The notes under the pieces: model-generated
Told to the model about the DNA's origin: nothing
What the model saw: only the letters and a program-made list of their open reading frames with translations
The model's database searches: none
Program-made: the position numbers and the translations under genes
Assembly (NCBI GenBank): GCA_024693045.1
Contig: JAILLQ010000019.1
Coordinates: 92,677-156,676 of the forward strand
Origin: Treponema sp.
Lineage (GTDB): Bacteria; Spirochaetota; Spirochaetia; Treponematales; Treponemataceae
DNA length: 64,000 bases
Reading direction: 5' to 3'
Shown: positions 45,201-54,619 of the stretch, piece after piece
Position numbering within the stretch: the stretch's first letter is position 1
Layout of the letters: each line of letters starts with the position of its first letter

Positions 45201-45877
45201 TTACGAGCTTTTGCGGCTTCTCTTGCTTCTTCTGTATTTTTTTTACTGAAGGCACAACCGCAGTACTGCTGACGATATAGACCGAATTCGCTTGAGAGTT
45301 CTAGACTTCTTTTGAATCCACCTTTTTTCTTAAAATCTGAAGTTAAAAACTTTGTAAAAACCTGGCCGTTTTTGAAGGCTGCTTCCTGAAGGTCATTTCC
45401 TATAACATTAATTTTTTCAGAATCTTTAAATGGCGAAATGCTCAAAGTTGTTGTAAACCATTCAAACTTATTTTCTACTGCATACTGCCAGGCTTTTTGC
45501 ATGCGCATTTTATAACAAAGACGGCATCTTTCTCCTTTTTCTGCTTCTTTTGCAAATTCTGGATGATTTTTTAGATCCAATGCAGAATAAAAATCATCAG
45601 GATTGTAATTACTTTCTATTAGTTTTACTCCGTTTTTAAGTGCAATAGGAAATCTTGGAAGAAAGTTTTTTAATTCATTAAGCCGTCTCTGGTATTCTTC
45701 CTGGGGATAAATATTTGGATTGTAGTAAAAAATTGTAATATCAAAAATCGAAGACAGGTATTCCATAACGTAAGAAGAACACGGACCGCAACAGGCATGA
45801 AGAAGCAGGGTCGGTTTTCTTTCTTCTGGATTAATTTGAGAAATTATTTTGTCTAATTCTTTCTGGTAATTTTTCAT
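45197..45877 (-). CDS. queH: Epoxyqueuosine reductase QueH
   Basis: Last step of queuosine synthesis in tRNA, reducing epoxyqueuosine; QueH is the non-B12 alternative to QueG. The 226-residue product has the family's cysteine set: HACCGPCSS at 28-35, ERCRLCY near 118 and YCGC near 205, which bind an Fe-S cluster and metal. I start it at the ATG at 45877; an in-frame ATG at 45910 is less likely because a TATAAT box lies between. Other queuosine genes are not in the window. Confidence 0.93.
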   Translation of the reverse strand: MKNYQKELDKIISQINPEERKPTLLLHACCGPCSSYVMEYLSSIFDITIFYYNPNIYPQEEYQRRLNELKNFLPRFPIALKNGVKLIESNYNPDDFYSALDLKNHPEFAKEAEKGERCRLCYKMRMQKAWQYAVENKFEWFTTTLSISPFKDSEKINVIGNDLQEAAFKNGQVFTKFLTSDFKKKGGFKRSLELSSEFGLYRQQYCGCAFSKKNTEEAREAAKARN

Positions 45878-46169
45878 TTTATGAAACAGATTAATTATAG
45901 TAAAAAACATTGATAAAAAACAGACTATTATTAAAAGACTAGTTTTAAAATTATGAAAAAGGCTTTCGATTATAATAGTCCATTTGTCATTCTATGTATT
46001 TTATATATTTTTTTAGGAATTGAGGGATAAAGTATTTTAGTAGATTATCTGACTTTTCTTTTCTCCTGCCTGTATCCTTTTTTTTCTAAATAAATGCCTT
46101 TTAATCCTATCGAACTAATTTATTAAATGTGCTATCTTTTAGAAGAAGTATTACCATAAAGGATAAATT

Positions 46170-47852
46170 ATGACAGATATTGAAATCGCACAGAAAAATG
46201 TGATGAGTCCAATTTCGGACGTAGCAAAGAAAATCGGTCTTACAGATGATGATCTTGAATTTTACGGAAAGTACAAAGCAAAAATAACTATGAAAAAGCT
46301 TCGTGAATTCCAGGCGGCTACAAGTGATCCTAAGAAGAGGGGTAAACTTATCCTTGTTACAGCAATCACTCCAACACCAGCTGGAGAAGGTAAGTCTACT
46401 GTTTCGATAGGTTTAGGTGACGGTCTTAATAAAATTGGAAAGAAAACTGTTATTGCTTTGAGAGAACCAAGTCTTGGACCTTGTTTTGGTGTAAAGGGTG
46501 GTGCTTGCGGCGGCGGTTATGCCCAGATAGTTCCTATGGAAGATATCAATCTTCACTTTACTGGAGATATTCACGCAATTTCAATTGCAAACAATCTTAT
46601 TGCCGCTTTAATAGATAATCACATTCAGCAGGGAAATCAGCTCGGTATTGATCCAAGAACTGTTACATGGAAGAGATGTGTCGATTTGAATGACCGACAG
46701 CTTAGAAATATCGTAAGCGGTTTAGGAGCAAGAACAGATGGAACTCCACGCGAAGACCACTTTCAGATAACAGTTGCTTCTGAAATTATGGCAATTATCT
46801 GTCTTTCCCGCTCTATTAGTGAATTAAAAGAACGAATATCTAATATTACAATAGGAAAAAACTACAATAGGGAAGAGGTAAAATTTGGTGACCTTAAATG
46901 CACAGGAGCCGTCGCTTCTTTATTAAAAGATGCTGTTAGACCTAATATAGTTCAGACTCTTGAAAAGAATCCTGTATTTGTTCATGGAGGCCCATTTGCA
47001 AATATCGCTCATGGCTGTAACTCAATCAATGCTACTTTAAGTGCACTTGCAACAGGAGATTATGTTGTTACAGAAGCAGGATTTGCAGCAGATTTAGGGG
47101 CAGAAAAGTTCATGGATATCAAATGCCGCATTGCCGGTATTGCTCCAGATGCGGTAGTAATTGTTGCAACAATTCGTGCACTTAAGATGCATGGTGGTGT
47201 TGCCAAAACTGAACTTTCTAAGCCAAATGTAGAAGCATTAAAGAAAGGCTTTGAAAATCTAAAAGCTCATATTGAAAATGTAGGTAAGTTCGGTGTTCCT
47301 GCTGTTGTAGCAGTAAATAAATTCATTACAGATACAGATGAAGAAATCGCCGAACTTGAAAAACTCTGTAAGGATAACGGTTCAGTTGCAGTTCTTTGTG
47401 AAGGCTGGGGAAAAGGTGGAGAAGGTGCCGTAGAACTTGCAAAAGTTGTTGCAGAAACTTGTGACAGCGGAAAAGCAAAATTCCATCACCTATATGAATC
47501 GGAACTTCCTTTGGATAAAAAAATTGAAAAGATTGCAAAAGAAATTTATCACGCAGACAGAGTTGAATTCCAGGGAACTTCATTGAAGAAGCTCAAGGAA
47601 ATGGAAGAAAAAGGTTACGGTAATCTTCCTGTTTGTGTTGCAAAAACACAGAATTCTATTTCTCATGATCCAAAACTTATTGGTTCGCCAAAAGGTTATG
47701 TTTTCCCTGTTCGTGATGTTCAGCTTTATTCTGGAGCTGGTTTTGTTGTTGCTTTGGCAGGAGACATTATGACAATGCCAGGACTTCCAAAACTTCCAGC
47801 TGCATTAAATATTGATGTTGATGACGATGGAGTAATCAGCGGTCTTTTCTAA
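46170..47852 (+). CDS. fhs: Formate-tetrahydrofolate ligase
   Basis: Joins formate to tetrahydrofolate with ATP, feeding one-carbon units to purine synthesis or, in acetogenic treponemes, the methyl branch of acetogenesis. The 560-residue product carries the P-loop [16 protein letters not shown] near 70, [15 protein letters not shown] and [21 protein letters not shown] precedes the ATG. The 292-bp region before it holds a possible -10 box (TATAAT near 45971) but no recognisable folate riboswitch. A strong bidirectional terminator follows. Confidence 0.97.
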   Translation: MTDIEIAQKNVMSPISDVAKKIGLTDDDLEFYGKYKAKITMKKLREFQAATSDPKKRGKLILVTAITPTPAGEGKSTVSIGLGDGLNKIGKKTVIALREPSLGPCFGVKGGACGGGYAQIVPMEDINLHFTGDIHAISIANNLIAALIDNHIQQGNQLGIDPRTVTWKRCVDLNDRQLRNIVSGLGARTDGTPREDHFQITVASEIMAIICLSRSISELKERISNITIGKNYNREEVKFGDLKCTGAVASLLKDAVRPNIVQTLEKNPVFVHGGPFANIAHGCNSINATLSALATGDYVVTEAGFAADLGAEKFMDIKCRIAGIAPDAVVIVATIRALKMHGGVAKTELSKPNVEALKKGFENLKAHIENVGKFGVPAVVAVNKFITDTDEEIAELEKLCKDNGSVAVLCEGWGKGGEGAVELAKVVAETCDSGKAKFHHLYESELPLDKKIEKIAKEIYHADRVEFQGTSLKKLKEMEEKGYGNLPVCVAKTQNSISHDPKLIGSPKGYVFPVRDVQLYSGAGFVVALAGDIMTMPGLPKLPAALNIDVDDDGVISGLF

Positions 47853-47880
47853 AATAAAGATGATAATTCCAAAGTAATAA

Positions 47881-47925
47881 AAAAACCGGTATTTTGAGAA
47901 TATGTTCAAAATACCGGTTTTTTTA
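47881..47925. terminator. Bidirectional terminator between fhs and tRNA-Arg
   Basis: AAAAACCGGTATTTTGA and TCAAAATACCGGTTTTT pair perfectly with an 8-nt loop, with T/A runs on both sides. It lies directly next to the 3' end of the minus-strand tRNA, so it can end both transcripts. Confidence 0.95.
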
Positions 47926-47999
47926 TGATCCAGATGTGAGTCGAACACACGACCTGTCGCTTAGGAGGCGACCGCTCTATCCAACTGAGCTACAGGATC
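47926..47999 (-). tRNA. tRNA-Arg(CCU)
   Basis: The minus strand folds as a 74-nt tRNA: acceptor GATCCTG / CTGGATC, D arm with AGCTCAGTTGGATAGAGC, anticodon stem GTCGC/GCGAC with loop CTCCTAA, and T loop TTCGACT. The anticodon CCT (plus strand AGG at 47963-47965) reads AGG, so arginine. CCA is not encoded. Positions 6 and 67 are both U, an unpaired step in an otherwise good acceptor stem. Confidence 0.95.
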
Positions 48000-48060
48000 A
48001 GATATATTCAAAGTCTATAATAATTTTGCTTTTGCCGCAATAAGAGATTTTTTGCCTGAA

Positions 48061-48903
48061 CTAAAAATCGTAATAAATACCCCGGCGTACTAGACCAGCA
48101 AAACCATCTTTTTGAACATCTGTCTTTTCACTTCCATCGTTGTAATGACAGAGCAGGGTTTTTGGTTTTAATTCATCAGGGATAGTTTTTATAATTTCAG
48201 TATAGCCTGCGTGAACCGCATTGTAGCCGAACTGGCAGTCATGGAAAATTGCGTCTAATTTGTAAGATGTACTTAGCCATTGGATTAATTCAGGATCATT
48301 CTTTGAATCCCCGGTGAATAAAACCCTTTCGTCGATGAGTACACCAACTGAATAGTAACTGTTTTTCCAATTGTTCATTGCGGAAAATAAGTGCTTTGTT
48401 CTAAAAATTTTTAAATCCAGGTTGCCAAGTTTTATTTCAAAGCAGGGGCGTGGTGCCTTTTTTACTTTTACAGGTTTAATCTGTTCAAAGTAATCATCAA
48501 AGGTCATTTTTTGCCTCATACCATCTTCACCACGAATAGAAAGTCCGCCACTGAGTGAGTGATCCCAGAGAATTTTTTTGTATTCGTCTGTTAAAATCAT
48601 TTTGGGTCTACGCTGGGTTATGTACATATTCATAAGAGCAACTTCTTCCAGTCCGCCAATGTGATCTGCATGGGAATGAGTAATAAGTATGTTTTGGATA
48701 TCTGTAATTTTTGAGTTAAAAGTTGAAAAAGAGAATGGGCATAGAGTACCGCAGTCTATAAGGATATGTGTATCACCTTTAATAACAATTAAGTTGTTTT
48801 GAAAATTCTTTTTTGTAAATGCGCTGCCTGTTCCTAAAAAAAACAGTGAAAGCTGCCCGTCGTTTGTTAGCTGAATAGTATCCTTAAAATCTCTGCACTT
48901 CAT
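48061..48903 (-). CDS. Metallo-beta-lactamase fold hydrolase
   Basis: A 280-residue cytoplasmic hydrolase of the MBL superfamily. Metal motif HSHADH at 76-81 (His76, His78, Asp80, His81), a later Asp in LFTGDSKNDPEL and a final His in TLLCHYNDG. The N-terminal FFLGTGSAFT strand resembles the RNase Z/ElaC group and phosphodiesterases, but the substrate is unknown. No Shine-Dalgarno sequence; TATACT at 48911-48916 ends 7 nt before the ATG, back to back with the divergent GH13 gene. Confidence 0.85.
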   Translation of the reverse strand: MKCRDFKDTIQLTNDGQLSLFFLGTGSAFTKKNFQNNLIVIKGDTHILIDCGTLCPFSFSTFNSKITDIQNILITHSHADHIGGLEEVALMNMYITQRRPKMILTDEYKKILWDHSLSGGLSIRGEDGMRQKMTFDDYFEQIKPVKVKKAPRPCFEIKLGNLDLKIFRTKHLFSAMNNWKNSYYSVGVLIDERVLFTGDSKNDPELIQWLSTSYKLDAIFHDCQFGYNAVHAGYTEIIKTIPDELKPKTLLCHYNDGSEKTDVQKDGFAGLVRRGIYYDF

Positions 48904-48910
48904 TTATTTC

Positions 48911-48916
48911 AGTATA
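48911..48916 (-). promoter_or_regulatory. -10 box 7 nt before the MBL gene
   Basis: TATACT on the minus strand, then 7 nt and the ATG. The divergent GH13 gene starts 47 bp away with a similar layout. Confidence 0.5.
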
Positions 48917-48937
48917 GCATATTAAAAAAAATTAGAA

Positions 48938-48943
48938 TAGAAT
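48938..48943 (+). promoter_or_regulatory. -10 box 6 nt before the GH13 gene
   Basis: TAGAAT, 6 nt, then ATG at 48950. An overlapping second TAGAAT lies 5 bp upstream. No Shine-Dalgarno sequence. Confidence 0.45.
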
Positions 48944-48949
48944 ATTGTT

Positions 48950-50698
48950 ATGAATTTAGCTGCAGTAGAGCATCTTGCATTTGATAATTATTGTTATCCA
49001 ATTAACGAAGACGAACTTGAAATCAATATAAAAACCGGAAAAGATGTTAAAAAAATCTTTATAGTTTGCGGAGATCCTTTTGCTGCTGGTATTATGGGTG
49101 GAAACTGGCAATGGAAAGGAGAGGAAAAAGAAATTGTTGAAAAAAAAGAACTTCAATTTCATTTTTACTGGACTATTCGAATAAAACCTCCTTTTAAAAG
49201 ACTTTCTTACTATTTTAGACTTGTTGGAGATAGTGACGAGTTTTATTATTCTCACAATGGATTTTTTACTCCTGAAGAATTTGAAAATTATGGAAAAGAA
49301 ACGGGACTATTTATTTTCCCTTGGATGAATCCTGCAGATATTGCTAAAACTCCTTCCTGGGTTAGGTCTACTGTATGGTATCAGATTTTTCCAGCAAGAT
49401 TCTGCCGTGGAAAAAGTGATTTCGTGCCAGAAAATTTAAAGCCCTGGCCTGATTATAATAGCGTAATAGAAAATGGTAAGCCTGAACCTGTTTATGGCGG
49501 AAATCTGCAGGGAATAATTGACCGTTTGGATTATCTTAAAGATTTAGGAATTACAGGAATTTACACAACACCTTTAAATAAGTCTACAAGTCAGCATAAA
49601 TATAATACTGATGACTACGAAAAGATAGATCCAGAATTCGGCGATTCTGAAACAATGAAGCTTTTTGTAAAGGAAGCCCATAAACGCGGAATAAAAATCA
49701 TGCTGGACGGAGTATTTAATCATTCTGGCTGGTTTTTTGATAAATGGCAGGACGTCTGGAATAATAGAGAAAAGTCTGAATACAAAGACTGGTTTATGAT
49801 AAATGATTTTAATTTTGAAGAACCAGGCTTTGGCTATGAAAAGAGTAATTCAGGAAAAGGAAAGTATTTTGCATTTGCCTTTGCAGACTTTATGCCAAAA
49901 CTAAATACAAATAATCCTGCGGTCAGAAATTATATCTTAGACATCTGTGAAAAATGGGTTAGGGAATATGATATAGATGCGTTACGCCTGGATGTTGCAA
50001 ATGAAATAAGCCATGTCTTCTGTAAGGAATTAAAGCAAAGAATGATTTCTCTCAAAGCTGATTTTTATATAATCGGTGAAATCTGGCATAATTCTCAGCC
50101 ATGGCTTCGAGGGGATGAATTCGATTCTGTTATGAATTATCCTTTACAAAATGCTATTGCAGATTTTTGTGCAAAAGACCGTATGTCTGCAAAAGAATTT
50201 GAATGGGCAATAAACCGCTGTTATTCAATGTATTTCAGACAGGTAAATGAAGTTCTTTTTAATCAGATGGACAGCCACGATACAATCAGAATCCTGAATC
50301 GTTGTGACGGAGATAAAAATCGGGTCAAAAAATCCCTTGCTTTGCTATTTGCAATGGCAGGTTCTGTCTGCATTTATTATGGAACAGAAATTTTTCTGCC
50401 AGGTTCTTATGATCCGGACAATCGAAGATGTATGCCTTGGAAGGAAATTGATGAGGATTATTTTAAAGAGGATTCTGATTTCGTAAAAAAATTGATTGCA
50501 CTTCGAAAAAATCACCCTGCCTTATATAGCACAAAATATGAATTTCTTCCTACAGAAGGCTTAAGAACTGTTCGCCTTGTAAAAGAATCAGAAGACGGCA
50601 AAGAGAAAATTTGCCTGCTCATTAACGGAGAAGATGATTCGATAAAAGAGGACGACATTTTGCTTAAAGAGCAGGAAATAACACTTTTTAAAATTTAG
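48950..50698 (+). CDS. Neopullulanase/cyclomaltodextrinase-like GH13 enzyme
   Basis: Cytoplasmic hydrolysis of maltodextrins, cyclodextrins or pullulan fragments. The 582-residue product has an N-terminal beta domain of CBM34 type (1-125), the TIM barrel and a C-terminal beta domain. Catalytic residues are Asp348 (ALRLDVANE), Glu377 (IIGEIWH) and Asp444 (DSHDT); LDGVFNHSG at 252-260 is also conserved. No signal peptide. Its end overlaps the convergent small membrane gene by 11 bp. It lies about 4 kb from the starch locus and probably serves the same pathway. Confidence 0.9.
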   Translation: MNLAAVEHLAFDNYCYPINEDELEINIKTGKDVKKIFIVCGDPFAAGIMGGNWQWKGEEKEIVEKKELQFHFYWTIRIKPPFKRLSYYFRLVGDSDEFYYSHNGFFTPEEFENYGKETGLFIFPWMNPADIAKTPSWVRSTVWYQIFPARFCRGKSDFVPENLKPWPDYNSVIENGKPEPVYGGNLQGIIDRLDYLKDLGITGIYTTPLNKSTSQHKYNTDDYEKIDPEFGDSETMKLFVKEAHKRGIKIMLDGVFNHSGWFFDKWQDVWNNREKSEYKDWFMINDFNFEEPGFGYEKSNSGKGKYFAFAFADFMPKLNTNNPAVRNYILDICEKWVREYDIDALRLDVANEISHVFCKELKQRMISLKADFYIIGEIWHNSQPWLRGDEFDSVMNYPLQNAIADFCAKDRMSAKEFEWAINRCYSMYFRQVNEVLFNQMDSHDTIRILNRCDGDKNRVKKSLALLFAMAGSVCIYYGTEIFLPGSYDPDNRRCMPWKEIDEDYFKEDSDFVKKLIALRKNHPALYSTKYEFLPTEGLRTVRLVKESEDGKEKICLLINGEDDSIKEDDILLKEQEITLFKI

Positions 50699-51029
50699 CG
50701 TCTTTTTTCTGTGGAAATTGCATCGAAATAATTGTGAATGCCGCTATTAGGGCAAGAACATATATCAATGAAAGGTAGGGAAAAATAAGCGGCATGAGCT
50801 TTGTAAGTATTCCGCAAAAAACTGTGAAGCCACCTGTTCCCATGGCAACATAGCCGCATATTTTTCCACTTTTTTCGATTTTCTTCTTATCCGAATCATC
50901 CTTCTGGCTTTGTTTAAGTGACTGAAGAAATGTTTTGCTGGTAAAATAAAAGCCGCAAGCAAAAAAAACAATTCCCATAAAAAGAAAAGCTATTAATACT
51001 ATACTTGCTTTCGTATCAGTTAGAATCAT
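50688..51029 (-). CDS. Small membrane protein
   Basis: A 113-residue protein with likely helices near 8-28, 52-70 and 75-100 and a charged loop (KQSQKDDSDKKKIEKSGK) between the first and second. Family not recognised. Its start overlaps the pseudouridine synthase gene by 4 bp (ATGA), so it is translated from that operon. Confidence 0.65.
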   Translation of the reverse strand: MILTDTKASIVLIAFLFMGIVFFACGFYFTSKTFLQSLKQSQKDDSDKKKIEKSGKICGYVAMGTGGFTVFCGILTKLMPLIFPYLSLIYVLALIAAFTIISMQFPQKKDAKF

Positions 51030-52048
51030 CTGTGTAATTTTCCTTTTTGAATGAAGTCCATTCCTGCCATTTGTCTTTTCGTTGGCTTAGAGTGTTTTTT
51101 TGCTTCTTCGTAAATATCCTTTTTTTGCGGTTTTTTGTTTGATTTGCGATTTCTTTCGCCGGCAGTATTCCATTCTCTTGCCCAGACAGCCGGAATGTTT
51201 CCAGTATTCTTTTCTACACACTGGCGCCATTCTGCGGGTTCGGGAATTTCGAATTTCATTTTTTCCCCGCTGTAGGGATGAATAAATTCGAGTGTACGTG
51301 CATGAAGGGCAAGGCGGGCAAAAGGATCTGTCTTTGCCCTGTAATTTTCGTCTCCGGCAAGCGGATAACCTTTGGAAGCTAAATGAGCCCTGATTTGATT
51401 TTTTCTGCCAGTGTCTAGACTAAGTTCGAATAGCGAATGAAATTTTCCTCTTAAAAGGATTTTGTAATGAGTTCTGGCACTTATCGTCTTAAATTCAGCT
51501 TTTCCGTTTTTTAAAGTAAGATTTTTACTGTAAACAGACTTTTCATTGTCGTGTCTTCCAGCTTCTTTGATAGCATTTTTTGCCTTTTCCTGATTAGGTT
51601 CATCCCCAAATTTTGGAACAAAAGCGATGTTATGAGAGTTATAGGCAAGTTCATCGTCTATCAAACCGCTGTCTTTTAAGAATAGTGTTTTTTCAGGATT
51701 TTCTGCGAGGGCAATGTAAAGTCTTTCTGTTACCATTTTTTGCCAGCTGTCCATGATTTTTTTCTGTGCAGCTGCAGTAAGAGCAAACATCATAACACCG
51801 CTTGTATCCCGGTCAAGCCGATGAACAACAAATGGTCTGTGGTTATTGGAAAAAGAGCCCTTCTTTCTAAGAATAGCTTCCAGTGCATCTTCGGCTGTTT
51901 TACTGTGACTTCCCGGATAGGGAACAGTCAGCATTCCACTTGGTTTAAATATAATTGCAAGCGCTTCATCCTCGTAGAGAAGTTCGATTTTTTCTTTTCC
52001 GAAATCAGCTTTATGTTCTTTTTTGTAATCTGTGCCGGCTTTTGGCAT
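51026..52048 (-). CDS. RluA/RluD-family pseudouridine synthase
   Basis: Isomerises uridine in rRNA or tRNA. The 340-residue product has the catalytic motif HRLDRDTSGVMMFAL near 97-111 and the family segments YEDEALAIIFKPSGML and LDTGRKNQIRAHL. There is no N-terminal S4 domain. The C-terminus has an added basic tail (RNRKSNKKPQKKD...), probably for RNA binding. Target site not known. A small acidic-protein gene lies 2 bp upstream. Confidence 0.9.
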   Translation of the reverse strand: MPKAGTDYKKEHKADFGKEKIELLYEDEALAIIFKPSGMLTVPYPGSHSKTAEDALEAILRKKGSFSNNHRPFVVHRLDRDTSGVMMFALTAAAQKKIMDSWQKMVTERLYIALAENPEKTLFLKDSGLIDDELAYNSHNIAFVPKFGDEPNQEKAKNAIKEAGRHDNEKSVYSKNLTLKNGKAEFKTISARTHYKILLRGKFHSLFELSLDTGRKNQIRAHLASKGYPLAGDENYRAKTDPFARLALHARTLEFIHPYSGEKMKFEIPEPAEWRQCVEKNTGNIPAVWAREWNTAGERNRKSNKKPQKKDIYEEAKKHSKPTKRQMAGMDFIQKGKLHR

Positions 52049-52050
52049 TT

Positions 52051-52416
52051 TTATTCATCCTCGTCTTCATCGTAGTAAAAATCAGCTGACATTTCTTCGA
52101 GAATTCCATTTAATCTCTTGTATTCTTCTTCCGAAGCTTTTTTGCTTTCTTCATCTCTTCCATCAATGATAAAGGCTTCTGCATAAGATTGAAGACATTC
52201 AAAGATAAAGCCGTAGTCGTCATCATCCAGGTCATTTAAAGATTCAATTCCGCTGATATCATCGATCAGGACTTTTAAAATGTCGTAGATTTCGATGTTA
52301 TCTTCTGCAATTTCCATACTGTCGGTATCAGTAAACTGCTTTGCGTAATCATATTCATCTTTTACACTTGCCAGGTATTTTTTCAGGCATGAGATTAAAA
52401 ATTCATCATCATTCAT
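52051..52416 (-). CDS. Small acidic protein, unknown function
   Basis: A 121-residue soluble, strongly acidic, mostly helical protein (YDYAKQFTDTDSMEIAEDNIE; ending YYDEDEDE). No motif recognised. It lies 2 bp before the RluD-type gene and is probably co-transcribed with it. No Shine-Dalgarno sequence; TATTGT (52424-52429) ends 7 nt before the ATG. Confidence 0.65.
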   Translation of the reverse strand: MNDDEFLISCLKKYLASVKDEYDYAKQFTDTDSMEIAEDNIEIYDILKVLIDDISGIESLNDLDDDDYGFIFECLQSYAEAFIIDGRDEESKKASEEEYKRLNGILEEMSADFYYDEDEDE

Positions 52417-52469
52417 AGCATAAACAATACATCGAAAACCGATATTTTTCCATTAAAAAAGTGAATAAT

Positions 52470-54518
52470 CTATTCCCAAGAGCTAAGATTATTCATATCG
52501 AGTTCAGCTGTATTTTTTGCACTTTCTGCAATATAAAGCTGGTGTCCTTTTTTTAGGAAGAAGGCAATTGTATCGCTATTAACTTCAATAAAATGGAGAC
52601 CCTTTTGCAATTCTTTTCTTTCAGGAAGCCCCTTATCAAGTCCATGACCTTTTTTACAGGTAAACAAAATCATGTCTTCTGGAAGATAGACAGTTCGTCC
52701 ATTTGAGTTTGCCTGAATAACAGGACAAATCATTAAATCGTCTCCAAGCATAAGCTGGTCTTCAATTTGACTTGCAATTCTGTCATTAGGGTAAGCAAGG
52801 GCCAGAGGTGTAAAATACATTTTTGAATTTTCTGCGCAGTCATTCAAAAGATTCCAAAGATAAGGAAGAAGACGGTAGCGAAATTTTATTATGGCAGCAA
52901 AATCTTCAGTTTTTTCAAACTGGTAAACTTCCTGTTCTCTGCTTCCTAGAGCACTGTGATTTCGCATCAGAGGCGTAAAGATTCCAATACTCAAGAAGCG
53001 GAGCAGTAATTCTCTATATGTGCTTCCACCAAAGCCACCTAAATCACAGCCAGTGTATAAAAAGCCGCACATGTTCAATGCAGGAAGTTGTTTTATAAGA
53101 AGGGCAAGATGAGCCCACCAGGCATTGTTATCGCCTGTCCAAATACCGGAGTATCGGTGCATACCAATATATGAAGCACGAGAAATAAGTAGAATCTTGC
53201 GTTCCAAATTTTTGCAAAACCATTCAGAAGCCGCACGAGTCATATTGTAACCGTAAAGATTGTGTACTTTTGCATGATTAACGGCAGTAAAACCTTCTTT
53301 TGAGAAAGAAAATTTTTCTTTTTCGCCCAAATTTCCTGCAATATCATTAGGAACCATGTGATAAAAACTCTTGTAATCATCCATGTTGTTTTGAACTTTT
53401 AATATTTGGTCTTTAACCTGCCAGTGCTGGTAAACATTAGGATTTTTATTTTTAATAAGTTCTTCAACTTTGTCATAGGCATTTTTCATGCTGTCTTCAG
53501 AATAGAAAAGAGCCGGTTCGTTCATATCGTTCCAGAATCCATCGATACCTGCGTCTGTAAGAGATTTGTATTTAGAGCCAAACCAATTTCTTGCCTGAGG
53601 ATTTAAAAAATCTGCAAAGTGAGAAAGTCCTGGCCATACGCCAGCTTTTAGAAGATTTCCATCTTTTTTGTGGCAGTAAAAATCTTTCTCGACGCCTTCC
53701 CTGTCAACATCGAAAGTCTGGTCAGCTTTTATTCCCGCATCAATAATTGGAACAATGTGAATATTATGCTCTTTCATATTTTTTATCGCTGCAGGGAAAT
53801 CAGGAAAATTTGTTGAATTTACAGAAAAATCTTTAAAATCTTCCATATAATCTATGTCCAAAAAGATTGCGTCCAATGGAACGTCATTTTCCTGGTGCAT
53901 TTTATAAACTCTTTTTAAATCTTCTTCACTACCGTAGCCCCATCGGCTTTGCATGTAACCCATAGCCCAAAGAGGAGGAATATAACTTTTTCCGATTATT
54001 TTTCTGAAATTCTGAATGAGTTTTAATAGTTCACTTGATGAAATTTCGTTTTGAGAAGTTTCGTCGATTTCAAAAAAGTAAAAATCTGCATCACTTCCAT
54101 CCAAAGTAACGCTCATCAAGTCGTAATTAGTAAAGGAAACATCCCAGCTAATGAGGCCAGGAAAATCAATAAAAAGAGCAAATGCTTTATTGCTTTCAGG
54201 TGAATGGTAAACAATAAAGTTGTGAGCTCCATAGAGAGCTTCTTTTGTTTCATCATGGATAGGATCATCTGTGCACCAGCTTTTGTAGACATGACCTCTC
54301 TTGTTGATTCCCCCCATACTTTCACCTAAACCAAAGATTCTGTCCTGGCTAAAAAGTTGTAATGAAAAATTTAGCTTTTGATTTTCACCAGGATTCTGTA
54401 TGATTCCCAGTTTTCCGTATGGAATTTCGTAATCTTCATTAAATTCTATTAAGTTTTCAGGAAGGTTAATTACCGCTTCTGTATTAAAAGGTTTTCCGAA
54501 TCTATATCTTTTTATCAT
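52470..54518 (-). CDS. GH31 alpha-glucosidase
   Basis: Releases glucose from maltodextrins or isomalto-oligosaccharides. The 682-residue product has an N-terminal beta-sandwich, then a catalytic barrel with the nucleophile Asp331 in GFWNDMNEP and the MGYMQSRWGYGSEEDL segment at 186-201. No signal peptide, so cytoplasmic. GAGG lies before the ATG and a TATAAT box about 30 nt upstream, right after the terminator of the amylase gene, so it probably has its own promoter. Maltose versus isomaltose preference cannot be told. Confidence 0.92.
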   Translation of the reverse strand: MIKRYRFGKPFNTEAVINLPENLIEFNEDYEIPYGKLGIIQNPGENQKLNFSLQLFSQDRIFGLGESMGGINKRGHVYKSWCTDDPIHDETKEALYGAHNFIVYHSPESNKAFALFIDFPGLISWDVSFTNYDLMSVTLDGSDADFYFFEIDETSQNEISSSELLKLIQNFRKIIGKSYIPPLWAMGYMQSRWGYGSEEDLKRVYKMHQENDVPLDAIFLDIDYMEDFKDFSVNSTNFPDFPAAIKNMKEHNIHIVPIIDAGIKADQTFDVDREGVEKDFYCHKKDGNLLKAGVWPGLSHFADFLNPQARNWFGSKYKSLTDAGIDGFWNDMNEPALFYSEDSMKNAYDKVEELIKNKNPNVYQHWQVKDQILKVQNNMDDYKSFYHMVPNDIAGNLGEKEKFSFSKEGFTAVNHAKVHNLYGYNMTRAASEWFCKNLERKILLISRASYIGMHRYSGIWTGDNNAWWAHLALLIKQLPALNMCGFLYTGCDLGGFGGSTYRELLLRFLSIGIFTPLMRNHSALGSREQEVYQFEKTEDFAAIIKFRYRLLPYLWNLLNDCAENSKMYFTPLALAYPNDRIASQIEDQLMLGDDLMICPVIQANSNGRTVYLPEDMILFTCKKGHGLDKGLPERKELQKGLHFIEVNSDTIAFFLKKGHQLYIAESAKNTAELDMNNLSSWE

Positions 54519-54558
54519 AAGAACCTCAGGTTATAGTTTTAGATATTATAAACTAAAA

Positions 54559-54599
54559 AGCCCGATTACAGAATTATTTTCTATCTGAAGTCGGGCTTT
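54559..54599. terminator. Amylase terminator (copy 1 of a repeated terminator)
   Basis: AGCCCGAT and TCGGGCTTT pair around an AT-rich loop. It closes the minus-strand amylase gene. The same sequence, with one substitution and a 4-nt deletion, ends the malE-side operon at 62158-62194. Confidence 0.85.
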
Positions 54600-54619
54600 C
54601 ATCTTTTATTTGAAAAGTA

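Noticed and set aside
45911..46169. Possible tetrahydrofolate riboswitch before fhs
   Set aside because: No matching core or stable multi-stem fold was seen; only a possible -10 box.
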